From: CAWEYO01 sp963813315
Lineage (GTDB): Bacteria > Pseudomonadota > Alphaproteobacteria > Rhizobiales > Rhizobiaceae
Reading direction: 5' to 3'
Assembly (NCBI GenBank): GCA_963813315.1
Contig: CAWEYO010000020.1
Coordinates: 1 to 64,000, forward strand
Length of the DNA stretch: 64,000 nucleotides
Under the pieces are notes generated by a model that worked only from the letters and a program-made list of their open reading frames with translations, did not search any database and was not told the DNA's origin. The translations under genes were made by a program, and so were the position numbers. Every line of letters begins with the position of its first letter. Position 1 is the first letter of the stretch. Shown here in pieces: positions 8,794 to 17,988 of the stretch.

Positions 8794-9874
8794 GTGGCGA
8801 TTGCCAAACAGGAGCGGCGACTGCGGGTGGGAGTGCTCGGATGCGGCCCCATCGCTCAATTCGCGCATTTCGAATCCTTGCCAGAAGGCACGCAATGCGG
8901 AGCTTCACGCGATCTGCGACGTGGCTGCCGATCTCGTCGACCGCATGGCGGGCTTCTACCAGCCGACGAAGACCTGGCTCGACTATGACGCGATGCTTGC
9001 CGATCCCGAACTGGACGCGGTGATCGTCGCGACCTCTGACCCATTTCATGTCGAGGCATCCAAGCGTGCGCTGGCGGCCGGCAAGCACGTGCTCTGCGAA
9101 AAGCCGATCGGCGTTTCGGTCGAGGAGGTCGAAGGGCTTGCCGCCGCGGTGAAAGCTTCCGGCAAGTTCCTGCAGGTCGGCCACATGAAGCGCTTCGATC
9201 CAGGCCTTGAGGCGGCGCGCGACTTCGTTCGCGACGAGATGGGCGAGGTTTTGGCGATGAAGGCGTGGTACTGCAATTCCACGCACCGCTACACCATGAC
9301 CGATGCGGTGCAGCCGCTGCCCGTTCACAGTGCCGGCGCGAGGAAGCCGGCGGAGAACCCCAAGGCCGATCTTGGCCGCTACTTCATGCTGGCGCACGGC
9401 AGCCATCTGGTCGATACGGCGCGTTTCCTGGCCGGCGACCTGGTCGAGGTGAGTGCCCGGCTGACGCAAAAATTCGGCGCCTATTGCTGGTTCGTCGACG
9501 TTGCCTTCGCCAACGGCGCGGTCGGTCATCTCGACCTGACGGTCGCCGTGCGTATGGACTGGCATGAGGGACTGCAGCTTTACGGCGAGAACGGCAGCGT
9601 CATCGCCAAAACGTTCAACCCTTGGTACTACAAGGCTTCCGAGGTCGAGATATTCACGGAGAGAGATGCGACATGGCGCCGTCCGCTCGGTGCGGACGGG
9701 CACGTCTATCGCCGGCAGCTCGAAGGATTTGCCGACACGATTCTTCACGGCGCACCGATGCGCGGCGCGGACATAGTCGACGGGGTCGCTTCGGTCCGCG
9801 CCATGGCGGCCATCGCCAAGTCCGTTCGCGGCGGCCACCCGGTCCGGCTTGCCGACGTGCGAGGGCCGGTCTGA
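8794..9874 (+). CDS. Gfo/Idh/MocA-family oxidoreductase, one frameshift
   Basis: NAD(P)-dependent sugar or cyclitol dehydrogenase. The start is GTG 8794, reading VAIAKQERRLRVGVLGCGPI, which supplies the Rossmann G-x-G-x-x; an extra base near 8878 then moves the frame to KARNAELHAICDVAADL. The family box CEKPIG at about residue 100 and the later HGSHLVDTARFLAG region are present. The stop TGA overlaps the next gene's ATG (TGATG). First gene of a five-gene operon under the ROK repressor. The real N-terminus is out of frame with the rest in this sequence, so automated calls will miss it. Substrate unknown. Confidence 0.85.
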
Positions 9875-10701
9875 TGCAAATCGGCATCTTTGCCAAAACC
9901 TTTGCAGCAATCGGCGCGTTGCCTTCGCTGCAAGCGGTGCGCGCGGCAGGGTACGATGTTGCGCATTTAAACATGGTGGTGATGGGCGACCAGTCCATGC
10001 CGGACACGATCGACCGGGCGACATCGGCAGAAATCGCCTCGGCAAGCCGCGCGGCCGGCGTTGCCATTGTCGGCCTGTCGGGGACCTACAACATGATCCA
10101 TCCCGATCCGGCAGAACGTGCCAAGGGCTTCTCTCGGCTCGCGGTGTTGGTGCGCGCGGCACCGCTGATGGGGACCCAACTCGTGACAGTGTGCACAGGA
10201 ACCCGGCATGCGACCGACCAGTGGGCTTATCATCCCGACAATTCAAGCGCCGGGGCGTGGAGCGATCTGATTGCCGAAATGACCAAGGCCGTTTCGCTCG
10301 CCGAGGAGGCCGGCGTTGACATCGGCGTCGAACCAGAGCTTGCCAATGTCGTCTCGTCGGCCACGCTGGCGCGCAAGCTTATCGATGAACTCGGATCGCC
10401 GCGCATCCAAATCGTGCTCGACCCTGCGAACCTGTTCGAGCAAGCGGCGGAAGCCCGTGCGATTGTCGAACGCGCCGTCGACCTGCTTGGCGACAGGATC
10501 GCGATGGCGCATGCGAAGGATCGGCACGCTGACGGCAGCTTTGTCGCTGCCGGCGCCGGTGTGATCGACTTCCGCCATTTTGTGAGAACTCTGCGTCGCG
10601 CCGGTTTCGACGGGCCGCTGGTGACCCATGGGTTGAGCGAAGCGGCGGCGCCTGCTGTCGCCACCTTCCTGCGCGGTGTGGTAGTCGGGGCGGAGGGATG
10701 A
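9874..10701 (+). CDS. Sugar phosphate isomerase/epimerase (TIM barrel)
   Basis: A 275-residue xylose-isomerase-like TIM-barrel protein (AP endonuclease 2 superfamily), as found in sugar and inositol catabolic operons. The barrel metal-site pattern is visible in GVEPELANV (Glu), QIVLDPANLFEQ (Asp), AMAHAKDRHADG (His and Asp) near residues 150-230. The start ATG overlaps the upstream stop by one base, and the downstream hydrolase ATG overlaps this stop (ATGA), giving tight coupling. Probably isomerises the keto or aldo product made by the first enzyme; the exact substrate cannot be read from sequence. Confidence 0.8.
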   Translation: MQIGIFAKTFAAIGALPSLQAVRAAGYDVAHLNMVVMGDQSMPDTIDRATSAEIASASRAAGVAIVGLSGTYNMIHPDPAERAKGFSRLAVLVRAAPLMGTQLVTVCTGTRHATDQWAYHPDNSSAGAWSDLIAEMTKAVSLAEEAGVDIGVEPELANVVSSATLARKLIDELGSPRIQIVLDPANLFEQAAEARAIVERAVDLLGDRIAMAHAKDRHADGSFVAAGAGVIDFRHFVRTLRRAGFDGPLVTHGLSEAAAPAVATFLRGVVVGAEG

Positions 10702-11525
10702 GCCGGTTGGCGCTCGATCGCAACGGAGTGCGCCTTAGCGGGATCGACCGTGGCTCCGGATTGCCGGTCGTTTTCCAGCACGGCCTCGGCGGCGACGAAG
10801 CGCAGGTCGCCGAGGTGTTTCCCTACAGCGGCGGGCTTCGCCGCCTGACGCTGGAGTGCCGGGGGCATGGCCAGTCGATGGCCGATGAGGCCGGCAACTA
10901 CTCCATCGCCACTTTCGCGGACGACGTGCTCGCCTTCGCTGATGCACGCGGCGTCGAGCGCTTTGTCGTCGGCGGCATCTCGATGGGCGCTGCGATCGCG
11001 CTGCGGATCGCCGCGCGGCATCGCGAGCGCGTCATCGGCCTTGTCTTGGCGCGCCCGGCATGGCTGTGGGACGTGGCGCCTGCCAACATGCTGCCCTATG
11101 GCGAGATGGCAGAGCATCTGCGCAATCCTGATGCACGGCAGGCACGCGCCGCTTTCGCGGGATCGGCTACGGCCGCGAGGCTCGCGCGAGAAGCGCCGGG
11201 CAACCTGGACACCATGAGGAAATTCCTTGAGGTCGAGGATCGCGCCCGCCTGGCAGCGTTGCTTTCGGCCATTTCGAGGGACGGCCCGCGCATCCGCGAG
11301 GCTGAAGCCCGCTCGATCGCAGTGCCGACGCTGGCGATCGCGACAGGCATGGACATAGCCCATCCGATGACGTTCGCCGAGATACTGGCCGAGACTGTTC
11401 CCGGCGCGCGGCTCGTTGAGATCCCGCCCAAGACGAGCGATGCGCCGCGCTACATCGCGGAGTTCCGCGCAGCGCTGTCGTCTTTCCTGTACGATGTCGC
11501 CAGTTCGAAAGGGCCGCTGCCGTGA
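10698..11525 (+). CDS. Alpha/beta-hydrolase
   Basis: The 275-residue product has the oxyanion HGLGGDE segment near residue 30, the nucleophile elbow GGISMGA near residue 95 (Ser nucleophile), and a C-terminal domain where IATGMDIAHP supplies the likely acid region. A clear catalytic His is not obvious near the C-terminus, because PPKTSDAPRY stands where a histidine loop is expected, so activity is uncertain. Fourth-base overlaps on both sides (ATGA upstream, GTGA downstream) place it firmly in the sugar operon. It might open a lactone or remove an acyl group from the substrate; this is inference from context. Confidence 0.75.
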   Translation: MSRLALDRNGVRLSGIDRGSGLPVVFQHGLGGDEAQVAEVFPYSGGLRRLTLECRGHGQSMADEAGNYSIATFADDVLAFADARGVERFVVGGISMGAAIALRIAARHRERVIGLVLARPAWLWDVAPANMLPYGEMAEHLRNPDARQARAAFAGSATAARLAREAPGNLDTMRKFLEVEDRARLAALLSAISRDGPRIREAEARSIAVPTLAIATGMDIAHPMTFAEILAETVPGARLVEIPPKTSDAPRYIAEFRAALSSFLYDVASSKGPLP

Positions 11526-12232
11526 ACCATCCGCCGCGAGATTGGCTCGACCGACTGCCGAAGGATCGGCTGATGGCCGAGATGTCGTTGTGGTCGGCCG
11601 ACCTCGGCCATCTTGTCGACGACATCCGGCGCGTCGAGGAGTTCACCGACATCTTCCACATCGATGTGGCCGATGGCCATTTCTCGCCGGCACTGCTGTT
11701 TTTTCCAGACCTCGTCGCCGTTTCACGGCGTGCAACGGCAAAGCCGCTGCATGTCCACCTGATGGTGGCCGATGCGGTGCTCACGACCCAGATCGAGCAG
11801 TTCGCCGACTCCGGCGCCGACCTGATCAGTGTGCATGCTGAGAACATCCGAGCTGCAGCCGCCCTCAACGCAGTCGCGGCACGAGGCCTGAAGTCCGGCA
11901 TCGTGCTGCAGCTCCATTCGCCGGTTTCCGCCGCCGCGGAATTCCTCGATCGCATCGAGGTGCTAACGCTGCTCGGCACGCGCGTCGGTGTCAAAGGACA
12001 GGAACTCGACGCTCGGGCCGGACCGCGGCTCCGCGAGGCGCGTGCTCTGATTGCGGAGAGGGCTGGGTCGCGCCGTGTCGTGCTTGCGGCGGATGGCGGC
12101 ATTCGGGAACACACGGTGCCCGGGCTGCGCAAGGCAGGCGCGGCGACGATCGTCATGGGAACGCTGGCCTTCGGTGCGCAAGATCTGGCCGAGCGCATGG
12201 CCTGGGTGCACGCAATGCCTGACGGAGGATGA
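11522..12232 (+). CDS. Ribulose-phosphate 3-epimerase-like protein
   Basis: A 236-residue RPE-family TIM barrel. The four metal ligands of the family can be matched: His46 and Asp48 in FHIDVADGHF, His79 in LHVHLMV, and Asp191 in LAADGGI. It therefore probably epimerises a ketose 5- or 6-phosphate at C3. It is more divergent than housekeeping Rpe (for example DVADGHF for the usual DVMDG), which suggests a specialised substrate such as an allulose- or pentulose-phosphate. Start is GTG 11522, overlapping the hydrolase stop. Followed after 4 bp by the ROK kinase. Confidence 0.8.
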   Translation: MNHPPRDWLDRLPKDRLMAEMSLWSADLGHLVDDIRRVEEFTDIFHIDVADGHFSPALLFFPDLVAVSRRATAKPLHVHLMVADAVLTTQIEQFADSGADLISVHAENIRAAAALNAVAARGLKSGIVLQLHSPVSAAAEFLDRIEVLTLLGTRVGVKGQELDARAGPRLREARALIAERAGSRRVVLAADGGIREHTVPGLRKAGAATIVMGTLAFGAQDLAERMAWVHAMPDGG

Positions 12233-12236
12233 CGGC

Positions 12237-13202
12237 TTGCCGGAAAGGGATCTCGCCATCGGCATCGATCTTGGCGGTACGCAAGTGCGCGCCGCGCTGG
12301 TCGATCTCGCCGGCGTGATCGTCTGCCGCGCAGCCGTCGCGACAGACGTTGCTGGCGGGCCTAAAAGCATCGTAGGGCAAATGATGCAGCTGTGCGACGG
12401 AATCGGCGTCGATCGGCACAAACAGCGAATTACCGGTGTCGGCGTATCGGCACCCGGCCCGCTGGACAGCGAGAGAGGCATCATAATCTCCATCCCGACC
12501 CTGCCGGGTTGGGAAGAATTTCCACTTGCGACTACGCTTGCGCGAGAGTTCGGCTTGCCCGTCGTGGTCGAGAATGATGGGATCGCCGCCGCCAATGGCG
12601 AGTGGAAATTCGGTAGCGCGAGGGAACTCCGCCATTTCGTCTATGTGACCGTCAGCACCGGCATCGGCGGCGGGGTTGTCATCGACGGCCGTCTGCTGCA
12701 TGGCCGCCGCGGCCTCGCCGGCCATGTCGGCCACATGGTCATCGCGCCGGACGGACCGCTCTGTTCCTGCGGTGCGCGCGGCTGCTTCGAGGCGCTCGCC
12801 TCCGGGAGCGCGCTGGCGCGGGCCGGCCGCGAAGCCGTGGCCGCCGAGCCCGCGAGCATCCTGGCGAGGGAGTACCCGCCTGGCGCGATCACCGCGCGCG
12901 ACATCGTCAACTCCGCGCGGAAGAGCGATCGCCTGGCGCTTGCGTTGCTGGATAAAGAGGCGCGTTGGCTTGGCATCGGCTTCGCCAATCTCGCGCACCT
13001 CTACAGCCCGCAAGCGATCGTGATGGGCGGCGGCGTTTCGCAAGCGTTCGACCTTCTCCATCCGAAGATCGCCGCGGCGTTCCGCGCATCCGCCATGCCG
13101 CCGTTTCGCGACGTCAGAATTGTCGCCGCCATGTGCGGCGACAATGCCGGCCTTGCCGGCGCTGCAGCACTCATCCGGGAGAGGAAGGGCCAGACTGACT
13201 GA
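12237..13202 (+). CDS. ROK-family sugar kinase
   Basis: A 321-residue kinase without a helix-turn-helix, unlike the divergent regulator. The phosphate-binding box AIGIDLGGTQVRAAL is at the N-terminus, followed by TVSTGIGGGVV and the zinc motif CSCGARGCFEALASG. ROK kinases phosphorylate hexoses or N-acylhexosamines with ATP. The start is TTG 12237, chosen because GGAGG lies 8 bp upstream at 12224-12228 and no in-frame ATG fits; upstream codons in this frame overlap the epimerase gene. Last gene of the operon. It may activate the sugar so that the upstream epimerase can act on a phosphate ester. Confidence 0.85.
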   Translation: MPERDLAIGIDLGGTQVRAALVDLAGVIVCRAAVATDVAGGPKSIVGQMMQLCDGIGVDRHKQRITGVGVSAPGPLDSERGIIISIPTLPGWEEFPLATTLAREFGLPVVVENDGIAAANGEWKFGSARELRHFVYVTVSTGIGGGVVIDGRLLHGRRGLAGHVGHMVIAPDGPLCSCGARGCFEALASGSALARAGREAVAAEPASILAREYPPGAITARDIVNSARKSDRLALALLDKEARWLGIGFANLAHLYSPQAIVMGGGVSQAFDLLHPKIAAAFRASAMPPFRDVRIVAAMCGDNAGLAGAAALIRERKGQTD

Positions 13203-13219
13203 CCCCTCGGCGCTCGCGG

Positions 13220-13933
13220 CTATCCGTGCTGCGGCCGCGGCGGGATGTTGAGCCCCCGCTGCACTGCCGGCCGCGTGAGAGCGCGATCGAGCCAGGCCAT
13301 GGTGTTGGTGAAGTGGTCGAGGCCGAGAATTTCGCCCGCGTCGTAGAAAACCTTCAGTGTGCGGACCCAGCCGATCGTCGCGATATCCGCGATGGAATAG
13401 TCCGGTCCCATGATCCACTGACGACCGTCCAGCCGCGTTTCCAGGACTCCGAGAAGGCGCTTCGTCTCATCACGGTAGCGTTCGAGCGGACGTTTGTCGG
13501 CTATGTCCTTGCCGGCGAACTTGTGGAAAAATCCGAGCTGGCCGAACATGGGTCCGATCGACGCCATCTGGAAGAAAAGCCATTGCAGCGTCTCGTAGTG
13601 CAACGCAGGCTCCGAAGGCATCAGCCTGCCGGTCTTCTCAGCCAGATAGACCAGGATCGCGCCTGACTCGAACAACGCCAGCGGCGGGCCACCCGGACCG
13701 TTCGGGTCGATGATCGCCGGGATCTTGGCATTTGGGTTCAGCGACAGAAATTCAGGCGTTCGTGTCTCGTTCCTGCCCAGGTCGACCAAGTGGGCCTCGT
13801 ACGGGAGACCGAGTTCCTCAAGGGCGATGGAAATTTTCACCCCGTTGGCCGTAGGAAAAGAATAAAGCTGGAGCCGGTCCGGATGCCGGGCCGGCCATCG
13901 TGACGCAACGGGGAATGCGGAAAGGTCGGTCAT
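13220..13933 (-). CDS. Glutathione S-transferase, YghU/YfcG-like
   Basis: The thioredoxin-like N-terminal domain has YSFPTANGVKISIALEELGL (glutathione site with TANG) and the cis-proline region NAKIPAIIDP, then ALFESGAILVYLAEKTGRL. The helical C-terminal domain includes YSIADIATIGWV with its conserved Asp. This arrangement is that of nu-class bacterial GSTs, which act as disulfide reductases or peroxidases in the cytoplasm. I placed the start at ATG 13931-13933 (MTDLSAFPVASRW) because the longer frame adds residues not usual for the family. Convergent with the ROK kinase, 17 bp between stops; an isolated gene. Confidence 0.85.
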   Translation of the reverse strand: MTDLSAFPVASRWPARHPDRLQLYSFPTANGVKISIALEELGLPYEAHLVDLGRNETRTPEFLSLNPNAKIPAIIDPNGPGGPPLALFESGAILVYLAEKTGRLMPSEPALHYETLQWLFFQMASIGPMFGQLGFFHKFAGKDIADKRPLERYRDETKRLLGVLETRLDGRQWIMGPDYSIADIATIGWVRTLKVFYDAGEILGLDHFTNTMAWLDRALTRPAVQRGLNIPPRPQHG

Positions 13934-14040
13934 GGCGAAGTCCTGCCGGCCGGAAGCCGGCCACTTGGAGCTGTCCCAATTCTGATGGCTCAATGCCGGA
14001 AACGCAAAAAAGATCGTTCACAAATTGCGAAACGGCCGGG

Positions 14041-15252
14041 TCAAACCGCTCTGAAGGCGATCGTCGAATTCGTTCCGCCGAAGGCGAAGCCGTTGCTCAG
14101 GGCAACGCGCACCGGGCGGTGCTTCGCGACATTCGGCGTCACGTCGAGATCGCACTCAGCGTCCCTTTCGCGATAGTTTGCGGTTGGTGGCACGATGCCC
14201 TCCCGGATTGCCATCACGCACGCGATCATCTCTAACGAGCCGGCTGCGCCCATGCAGTGGGCGTGCATCGATTTGGTCGACGAGATCGACAGGTTGTCGG
14301 CGTGCTTGCCGAAGGTCCGGCGGATCGCCGTCGTCTCGATCTGGTCGTTGGCCTTGGTCCCTGTTCCGTGGGCGTTGACGTAGTCGACCTCTTCCGGCGC
14401 CAGCCCGGCATCGGCAAGGCAGGCACGCATTGCCGCGACCGGCCCCTCCACTGTCGGAGCCACAATATCGGACGCGTCGCCGGATAGGCCGACCCCTGCA
14501 AGCTCGGCAAGAATGGGCGCTCCGCGGGCCGTAGCATGTTCCCAGGTTTCGAGGACAGCCATTCCGGCGCCCTCTCCGATCACCACTCCGTCACGGTCGG
14601 CGGAAAATGGCCGGCACGTATCGCGAGCAAGCGCGCGAAGCGCCTCCCATCCCTTCAGGATGCCATAGACCAGAGGGGCGTCGGTCCCCCCAGCCAGCAT
14701 GATATCCGCTCGGCCGAGGCGAAGCTGGTCCGCAGCCGCGCAAAGCGCATGATTCGAGGATGAACAGGCGGAAGTGACACCGAAGACCGGCCCGCGCAAG
14801 CCATGCACCATCGAGACCTGGCACGCGGGCGCGCCCGGCATGATGCGCGGCACTGTGAAAACGTCGGCGCGCGAACGGCCCTCGACAAGAACGCTCCTGT
14901 AATTGTCCTCGACCGTTTTGCCGCCAAAGATTCCGGTGCCGACGACCGTACCGATGCGAGTGGCACTGTTTTCGTCGATGCGGATGCCTGCTTGCCTGAT
15001 GGCCTCCTTTGCCGCGATCACTGCCAGCAGGCTGAAGCGATCCATGGTGACAAGGCGCCTTCGCTCGATACCATGATCCGGCAACTCCTTGATCTCGGCG
15101 CCGATCCGCACCTTCAGCTCGTACAGGGGCGAGGTGGTTATTTCCCCGATGCCCGGCCTGCCCTCCCGCATCGCGCCCCAAATAGAGGGGACATCGGTGC
15201 CGAGTGAACAAAGCCCGCCCATCCCCGTAATAACGATGCGCGGCGAGGCCAT
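14041..15252 (-). CDS. Beta-ketoacyl-ACP synthase II, NodE/FabF-like
   Basis: The 403-residue ketosynthase extends an acyl chain on an acyl carrier protein with malonyl-ACP. The Cys-His-His triad is visible: Cys in GVTSACSSSNHA, His in VNAHGTGTKAND, and His in KSMHAHCMGAAG. Length and the adjoining special ACP are as in the NodE-NodF pair, but no other nodulation gene is in the window, so a nod function is not supported. The start ATG is one base after the ACP stop, giving translational coupling. Likely role: making a specialised acyl chain on the partner ACP. Confidence 0.88.
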   Translation of the reverse strand: MASPRIVITGMGGLCSLGTDVPSIWGAMREGRPGIGEITTSPLYELKVRIGAEIKELPDHGIERRRLVTMDRFSLLAVIAAKEAIRQAGIRIDENSATRIGTVVGTGIFGGKTVEDNYRSVLVEGRSRADVFTVPRIMPGAPACQVSMVHGLRGPVFGVTSACSSSNHALCAAADQLRLGRADIMLAGGTDAPLVYGILKGWEALRALARDTCRPFSADRDGVVIGEGAGMAVLETWEHATARGAPILAELAGVGLSGDASDIVAPTVEGPVAAMRACLADAGLAPEEVDYVNAHGTGTKANDQIETTAIRRTFGKHADNLSISSTKSMHAHCMGAAGSLEMIACVMAIREGIVPPTANYRERDAECDLDVTPNVAKHRPVRVALSNGFAFGGTNSTIAFRAV

Positions 15253-15253
15253 G

Positions 15254-15508
15254 TCAGGCTTGTTTTTCGATCAGTACGCGGACCGCCTTGACGATGTCGC
15301 CGACATTCTTGAGGTTGTCCCAGGCTTCGACCGTGTTCATCTCGATCTCGATACCATAGGCTTCCTCGAGATCGAAAACGATTTCGGTGAGTTCGAGCGA
15401 ATGGATGCCCAGCTCGGTTAATTCGGTCGCCAGCGTGATTTCATCTCCCTCTGGGTCGATATGCGACTTGATCTTCCCGATGATCTCGTCGGCGAGCTTG
15501 TCGGCCAT
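15254..15508 (-). CDS. Specialised acyl carrier protein, NodF-like
   Basis: An 84-residue ACP with the four-helix pattern and the family segment FDLEEAYGIEIEMNT, also characteristic of NodF and related rhizobial ACPs. The Ser that should carry 4'-phosphopantetheine is in ELGIHSLELTEI; the residue before it is His instead of the near-invariant Asp of the DSL motif. The gene is coupled to the downstream ketosynthase. Start at ATG 15506-15508, with AGGA about 9 bp upstream; an ATG three codons earlier (15517) is possible. Housekeeping AcpP must be encoded elsewhere. Confidence 0.85.
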   Translation of the reverse strand: MADKLADEIIGKIKSHIDPEGDEITLATELTELGIHSLELTEIVFDLEEAYGIEIEMNTVEAWDNLKNVGDIVKAVRVLIEKQA

Positions 15509-15687
15509 TGCATCCATCCTGACGACGTTTCCCGATTTCGAACGCACTTCTAGCTTCCGCCGGCAGCATGGCGAAATGGCGCCTATCCGTATAGAGACTG
15601 AAACATCGAGAGCCAACAAGCGATATCTCGACAAACCGAAGCATCGACGTTCGCGACCCTCCGTGCCGCGGCGCGGTTGGTACAGAG

Positions 15688-16752
15688 TCATGGTTCCTGC
15701 GTTTCGCGCGGGGATGGCACGCCGACGCGGATGAGGCGCGAAAAATCCGGCGACAACCCAGCCGCAAGTGCTTGGCTGTCGATGTGGGCGCGCGCCGTCA
15801 ACTCCGCCAAGGGCAACCGTGTGTCGAGCACACCTTGGTCAAACACGTAGCCGGGAAGGTAGCCGTTCACGACAAGGCGCCAGTCGAGCGGGATCATGTC
15901 GCCGACGGCTCGAATCATCTTGACGATGGTTGTTGTGCAGTTCGTCGTAAGCGAGTTGTAGAATTCCGGCGTCGTTGAGAGGGCATTGGCGTCGGCGACA
16001 TACCCAAGAAGCAGCCTTCGCGCTGCTTCCGGCGGAGTCCTGAGACGATAGAGCTGAACGTCTTCTCGACGGATGTTCGAGCGGACACCCACGACGTCCC
16101 GCTCGTCGGCCGCGATGATCACCAGGGGATTGCTCTTGAAGAGGTCGGCCAGAGGCGAGAATTCGCCGCCGCTGCGGCGTCGCACCTCGATCGACCACGC
16201 AAGATAGTCACCGCCTTCGAAACCGAAGCTCAATATCACATGCGCCATTTCAGGCCCCGCCCAATAGGACATGAACAGGTCGAGAGTTCGAAGCGTGGCG
16301 AGGTCGTAGGTGCGCGTTGTCCAACGTTCGGCAAAGTCGGTGTCGCTACGCCAATCGAAGTCGCGGACGTTGGTCAGCGTCAGCACGTCCCCATTGAGCG
16401 TTCCGGTCACTTGCCGGGCAACATCGGGCGACCAGTCGGCATTGCCCGGCGGCTTTATTGTGCTCCACCAGACCAGAACCGCGCCGAATGCCACAGCGAA
16501 GAGCACACTTGCATGAAAACGAAAGCGGCCGAACAGCGCGACGGCCGTAGCGAGCCCAAGCAGCACGAACGTCGCCGCCGCAAGTCCCCTGCCCATCTCC
16601 GGCGCGGGAAGGCGATACCACAGAGCCAGTCCGGCCCATACCGCTGCGGCGGCAACGACGAACGCCAGAATAGCAGCGGAAAGAACCCGCACGGCGCGAC
16701 GCATTCCTGCCTCCACAGTCCGCCCGCACGCCGTGCGCTTCATGCGATCCAA
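15688..16752 (-). CDS. DUF4105 (Lnb N-terminal-like) membrane protein
   Basis: Three hydrophobic segments occupy residues about 20-110 (AAILAFVVAAAAVWAGLALW, then TFVLLGLATAVALF and SVLFAVAFGAVLVWW). A C-terminal periplasmic DUF4105 domain follows, with AHVILSFGFEGGDYLAWSIE and the conserved NSLTTNCTTTIV, whose Cys is the likely nucleophile. DUF4105 is the N-terminal domain of Lnb lipoprotein acyltransferases and has a papain-like fold. The start may be ATG 16752 or a later Met (16743 or 16704). Unlinked functionally to its neighbours; role in envelope lipoprotein or peptide processing is inference. Confidence 0.75.
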   Translation of the reverse strand: MDRMKRTACGRTVEAGMRRAVRVLSAAILAFVVAAAAVWAGLALWYRLPAPEMGRGLAAATFVLLGLATAVALFGRFRFHASVLFAVAFGAVLVWWSTIKPPGNADWSPDVARQVTGTLNGDVLTLTNVRDFDWRSDTDFAERWTTRTYDLATLRTLDLFMSYWAGPEMAHVILSFGFEGGDYLAWSIEVRRRSGGEFSPLADLFKSNPLVIIAADERDVVGVRSNIRREDVQLYRLRTPPEAARRLLLGYVADANALSTTPEFYNSLTTNCTTTIVKMIRAVGDMIPLDWRLVVNGYLPGYVFDQGVLDTRLPLAELTARAHIDSQALAAGLSPDFSRLIRVGVPSPRETQEP

Positions 16753-16792
16753 GCCGCATCTGCGACACTACGCGCGAGAGTCACAACCCCGG

Positions 16793-17872
16793 CTACCACC
16801 ACACCGCGCCGCGCGTCAGATGCAGGCGGGGCGGGCCGTCCGGCTGATACAATGGCCGGTCACAGGCCGGACTATCGCGGTCGGCATCAATCAGCGGCGC
16901 CGGGCTTGAAAGGAACGATGCGTCCCCTGCGTCGGCAGGCCGCCTTATTCCCGGAACAATCGAAGGCCGCTCTGCCGGCGGCTTGGAGACCGCCGGACCC
17001 ATCGTCCCCTTCAGCGCGTTGAGACGTGCGATCCGATCGGCGGAGAGCGGATGAGTGCGCAACACCGAAGGATTGGGAATCCGGCCGGCAGGAAACAGGA
17101 TGCTCTCCCACACGCGTCCCTGCGCGCGTTCCAGCTTTTGCAACGCCGATGCCAGCCCGTCAGGATCGCCGGTCAGCATGGCAGCGCCCAGATCGGCGTC
17201 GAACTCCCGCGTCCGCGACAGCGCCATTTGCAAGAGGCCGCCGACAGTCGGAGCGGCGAGCAGCACGCCAACGGCAAGCCACGGCACTTGTTCGCCGGCA
17301 CCGCCAAAGAAGCTGCCGAGATTGAGGACCAGCGACAGGATGCCGACCGTCGACATGATCGAGGTAAAGCGCGAGACCATGTCCGCAAAGGCCATTACTC
17401 TCAAGTCGCCGTGCGCAATGTGGCTGATCTCGTGCGCGAGCACGCCGGCCAGCTCGCGCGTGGTCAGGTTGCGGGCCAGCGCATCTGTTATGGCGATCGC
17501 TAAATCTTCGCGGCGGCCGACTGCGAACGCATTCATGAGCTTGGACGCCACGACGAAAAGTTTCGGCGTGGCGGGCAGCCCCGCCCGTCGGGCGAGTTCG
17601 CCGACCAGACGAACTCCGGCCGGAAAATCGGCGGCCGAGACCAGTCTTGCCCTGTACATTCCAAGCACGACCCGCGGGCTGACACGACGGATAGCCCACA
17701 TCGAGATGCCGCCCAATATGACGGCGTAGAGGATGCCGGCCGTGCCGCCGAACGCCCAGGCGGTGATCGCCAGCAGCGCAAGGCTGCCAAATCCCAGTAG
17801 CCACGTGTGGAAGGTGTTGAGTGCGCGGTTCCTGCGTTGCTGCAGAAGGTCGATCGTGTCGGCTCGGTTCAT
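16793..17872 (-). CDS. M48 zinc protease, HtpX-like, membrane-bound
   Basis: The zinc site HEISH is in AGVLAHEISHIAHGDLRVMA near residue 145, and a third ligand is in SRTREFDADLGAAML. Two transmembrane segments precede the site (LLGFGSLALLAITAWAF and ILYAVILGGISMWAI) and more follow (STVGILSLVLNLGSF). HtpX-type proteases degrade misfolded membrane proteins and are often heat-shock genes. Start at ATG 17870-17872 (MNRADTIDLL). It is divergent from dnaK, and 264 bp separate the two starts. The C-terminal extension after the protease domain is proline-rich and unrecognised. Confidence 0.85.
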   Translation of the reverse strand: MNRADTIDLLQQRRNRALNTFHTWLLGFGSLALLAITAWAFGGTAGILYAVILGGISMWAIRRVSPRVVLGMYRARLVSAADFPAGVRLVGELARRAGLPATPKLFVVASKLMNAFAVGRREDLAIAITDALARNLTTRELAGVLAHEISHIAHGDLRVMAFADMVSRFTSIMSTVGILSLVLNLGSFFGGAGEQVPWLAVGVLLAAPTVGGLLQMALSRTREFDADLGAAMLTGDPDGLASALQKLERAQGRVWESILFPAGRIPNPSVLRTHPLSADRIARLNALKGTMGPAVSKPPAERPSIVPGIRRPADAGDASFLSSPAPLIDADRDSPACDRPLYQPDGPPRLHLTRGAVWW

Positions 17873-17988
17873 CGCCCCATTATCGTATGGCCGGCTTCGT
17901 TTGCCGAGTCCTGTCCAAATCGGAGACCGGCCAGGCAGCCGGTCAGCCGACATCACGCGAGCGCGGCCAATTCCGGTGCTCCGGATGC

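Noticed and set aside
8714..10246. A 510-codon minus-strand frame over the oxidoreductase and isomerase genes.
   Set aside because: Shadow of the plus-strand operon; no recognisable motifs, and it also covers the operator region.
14041..15508. Calling the KAS-ACP pair nodE and nodF.
   Set aside because: No nod box, nodABC or other symbiosis gene is present, and similar pairs occur outside nodulation loci.
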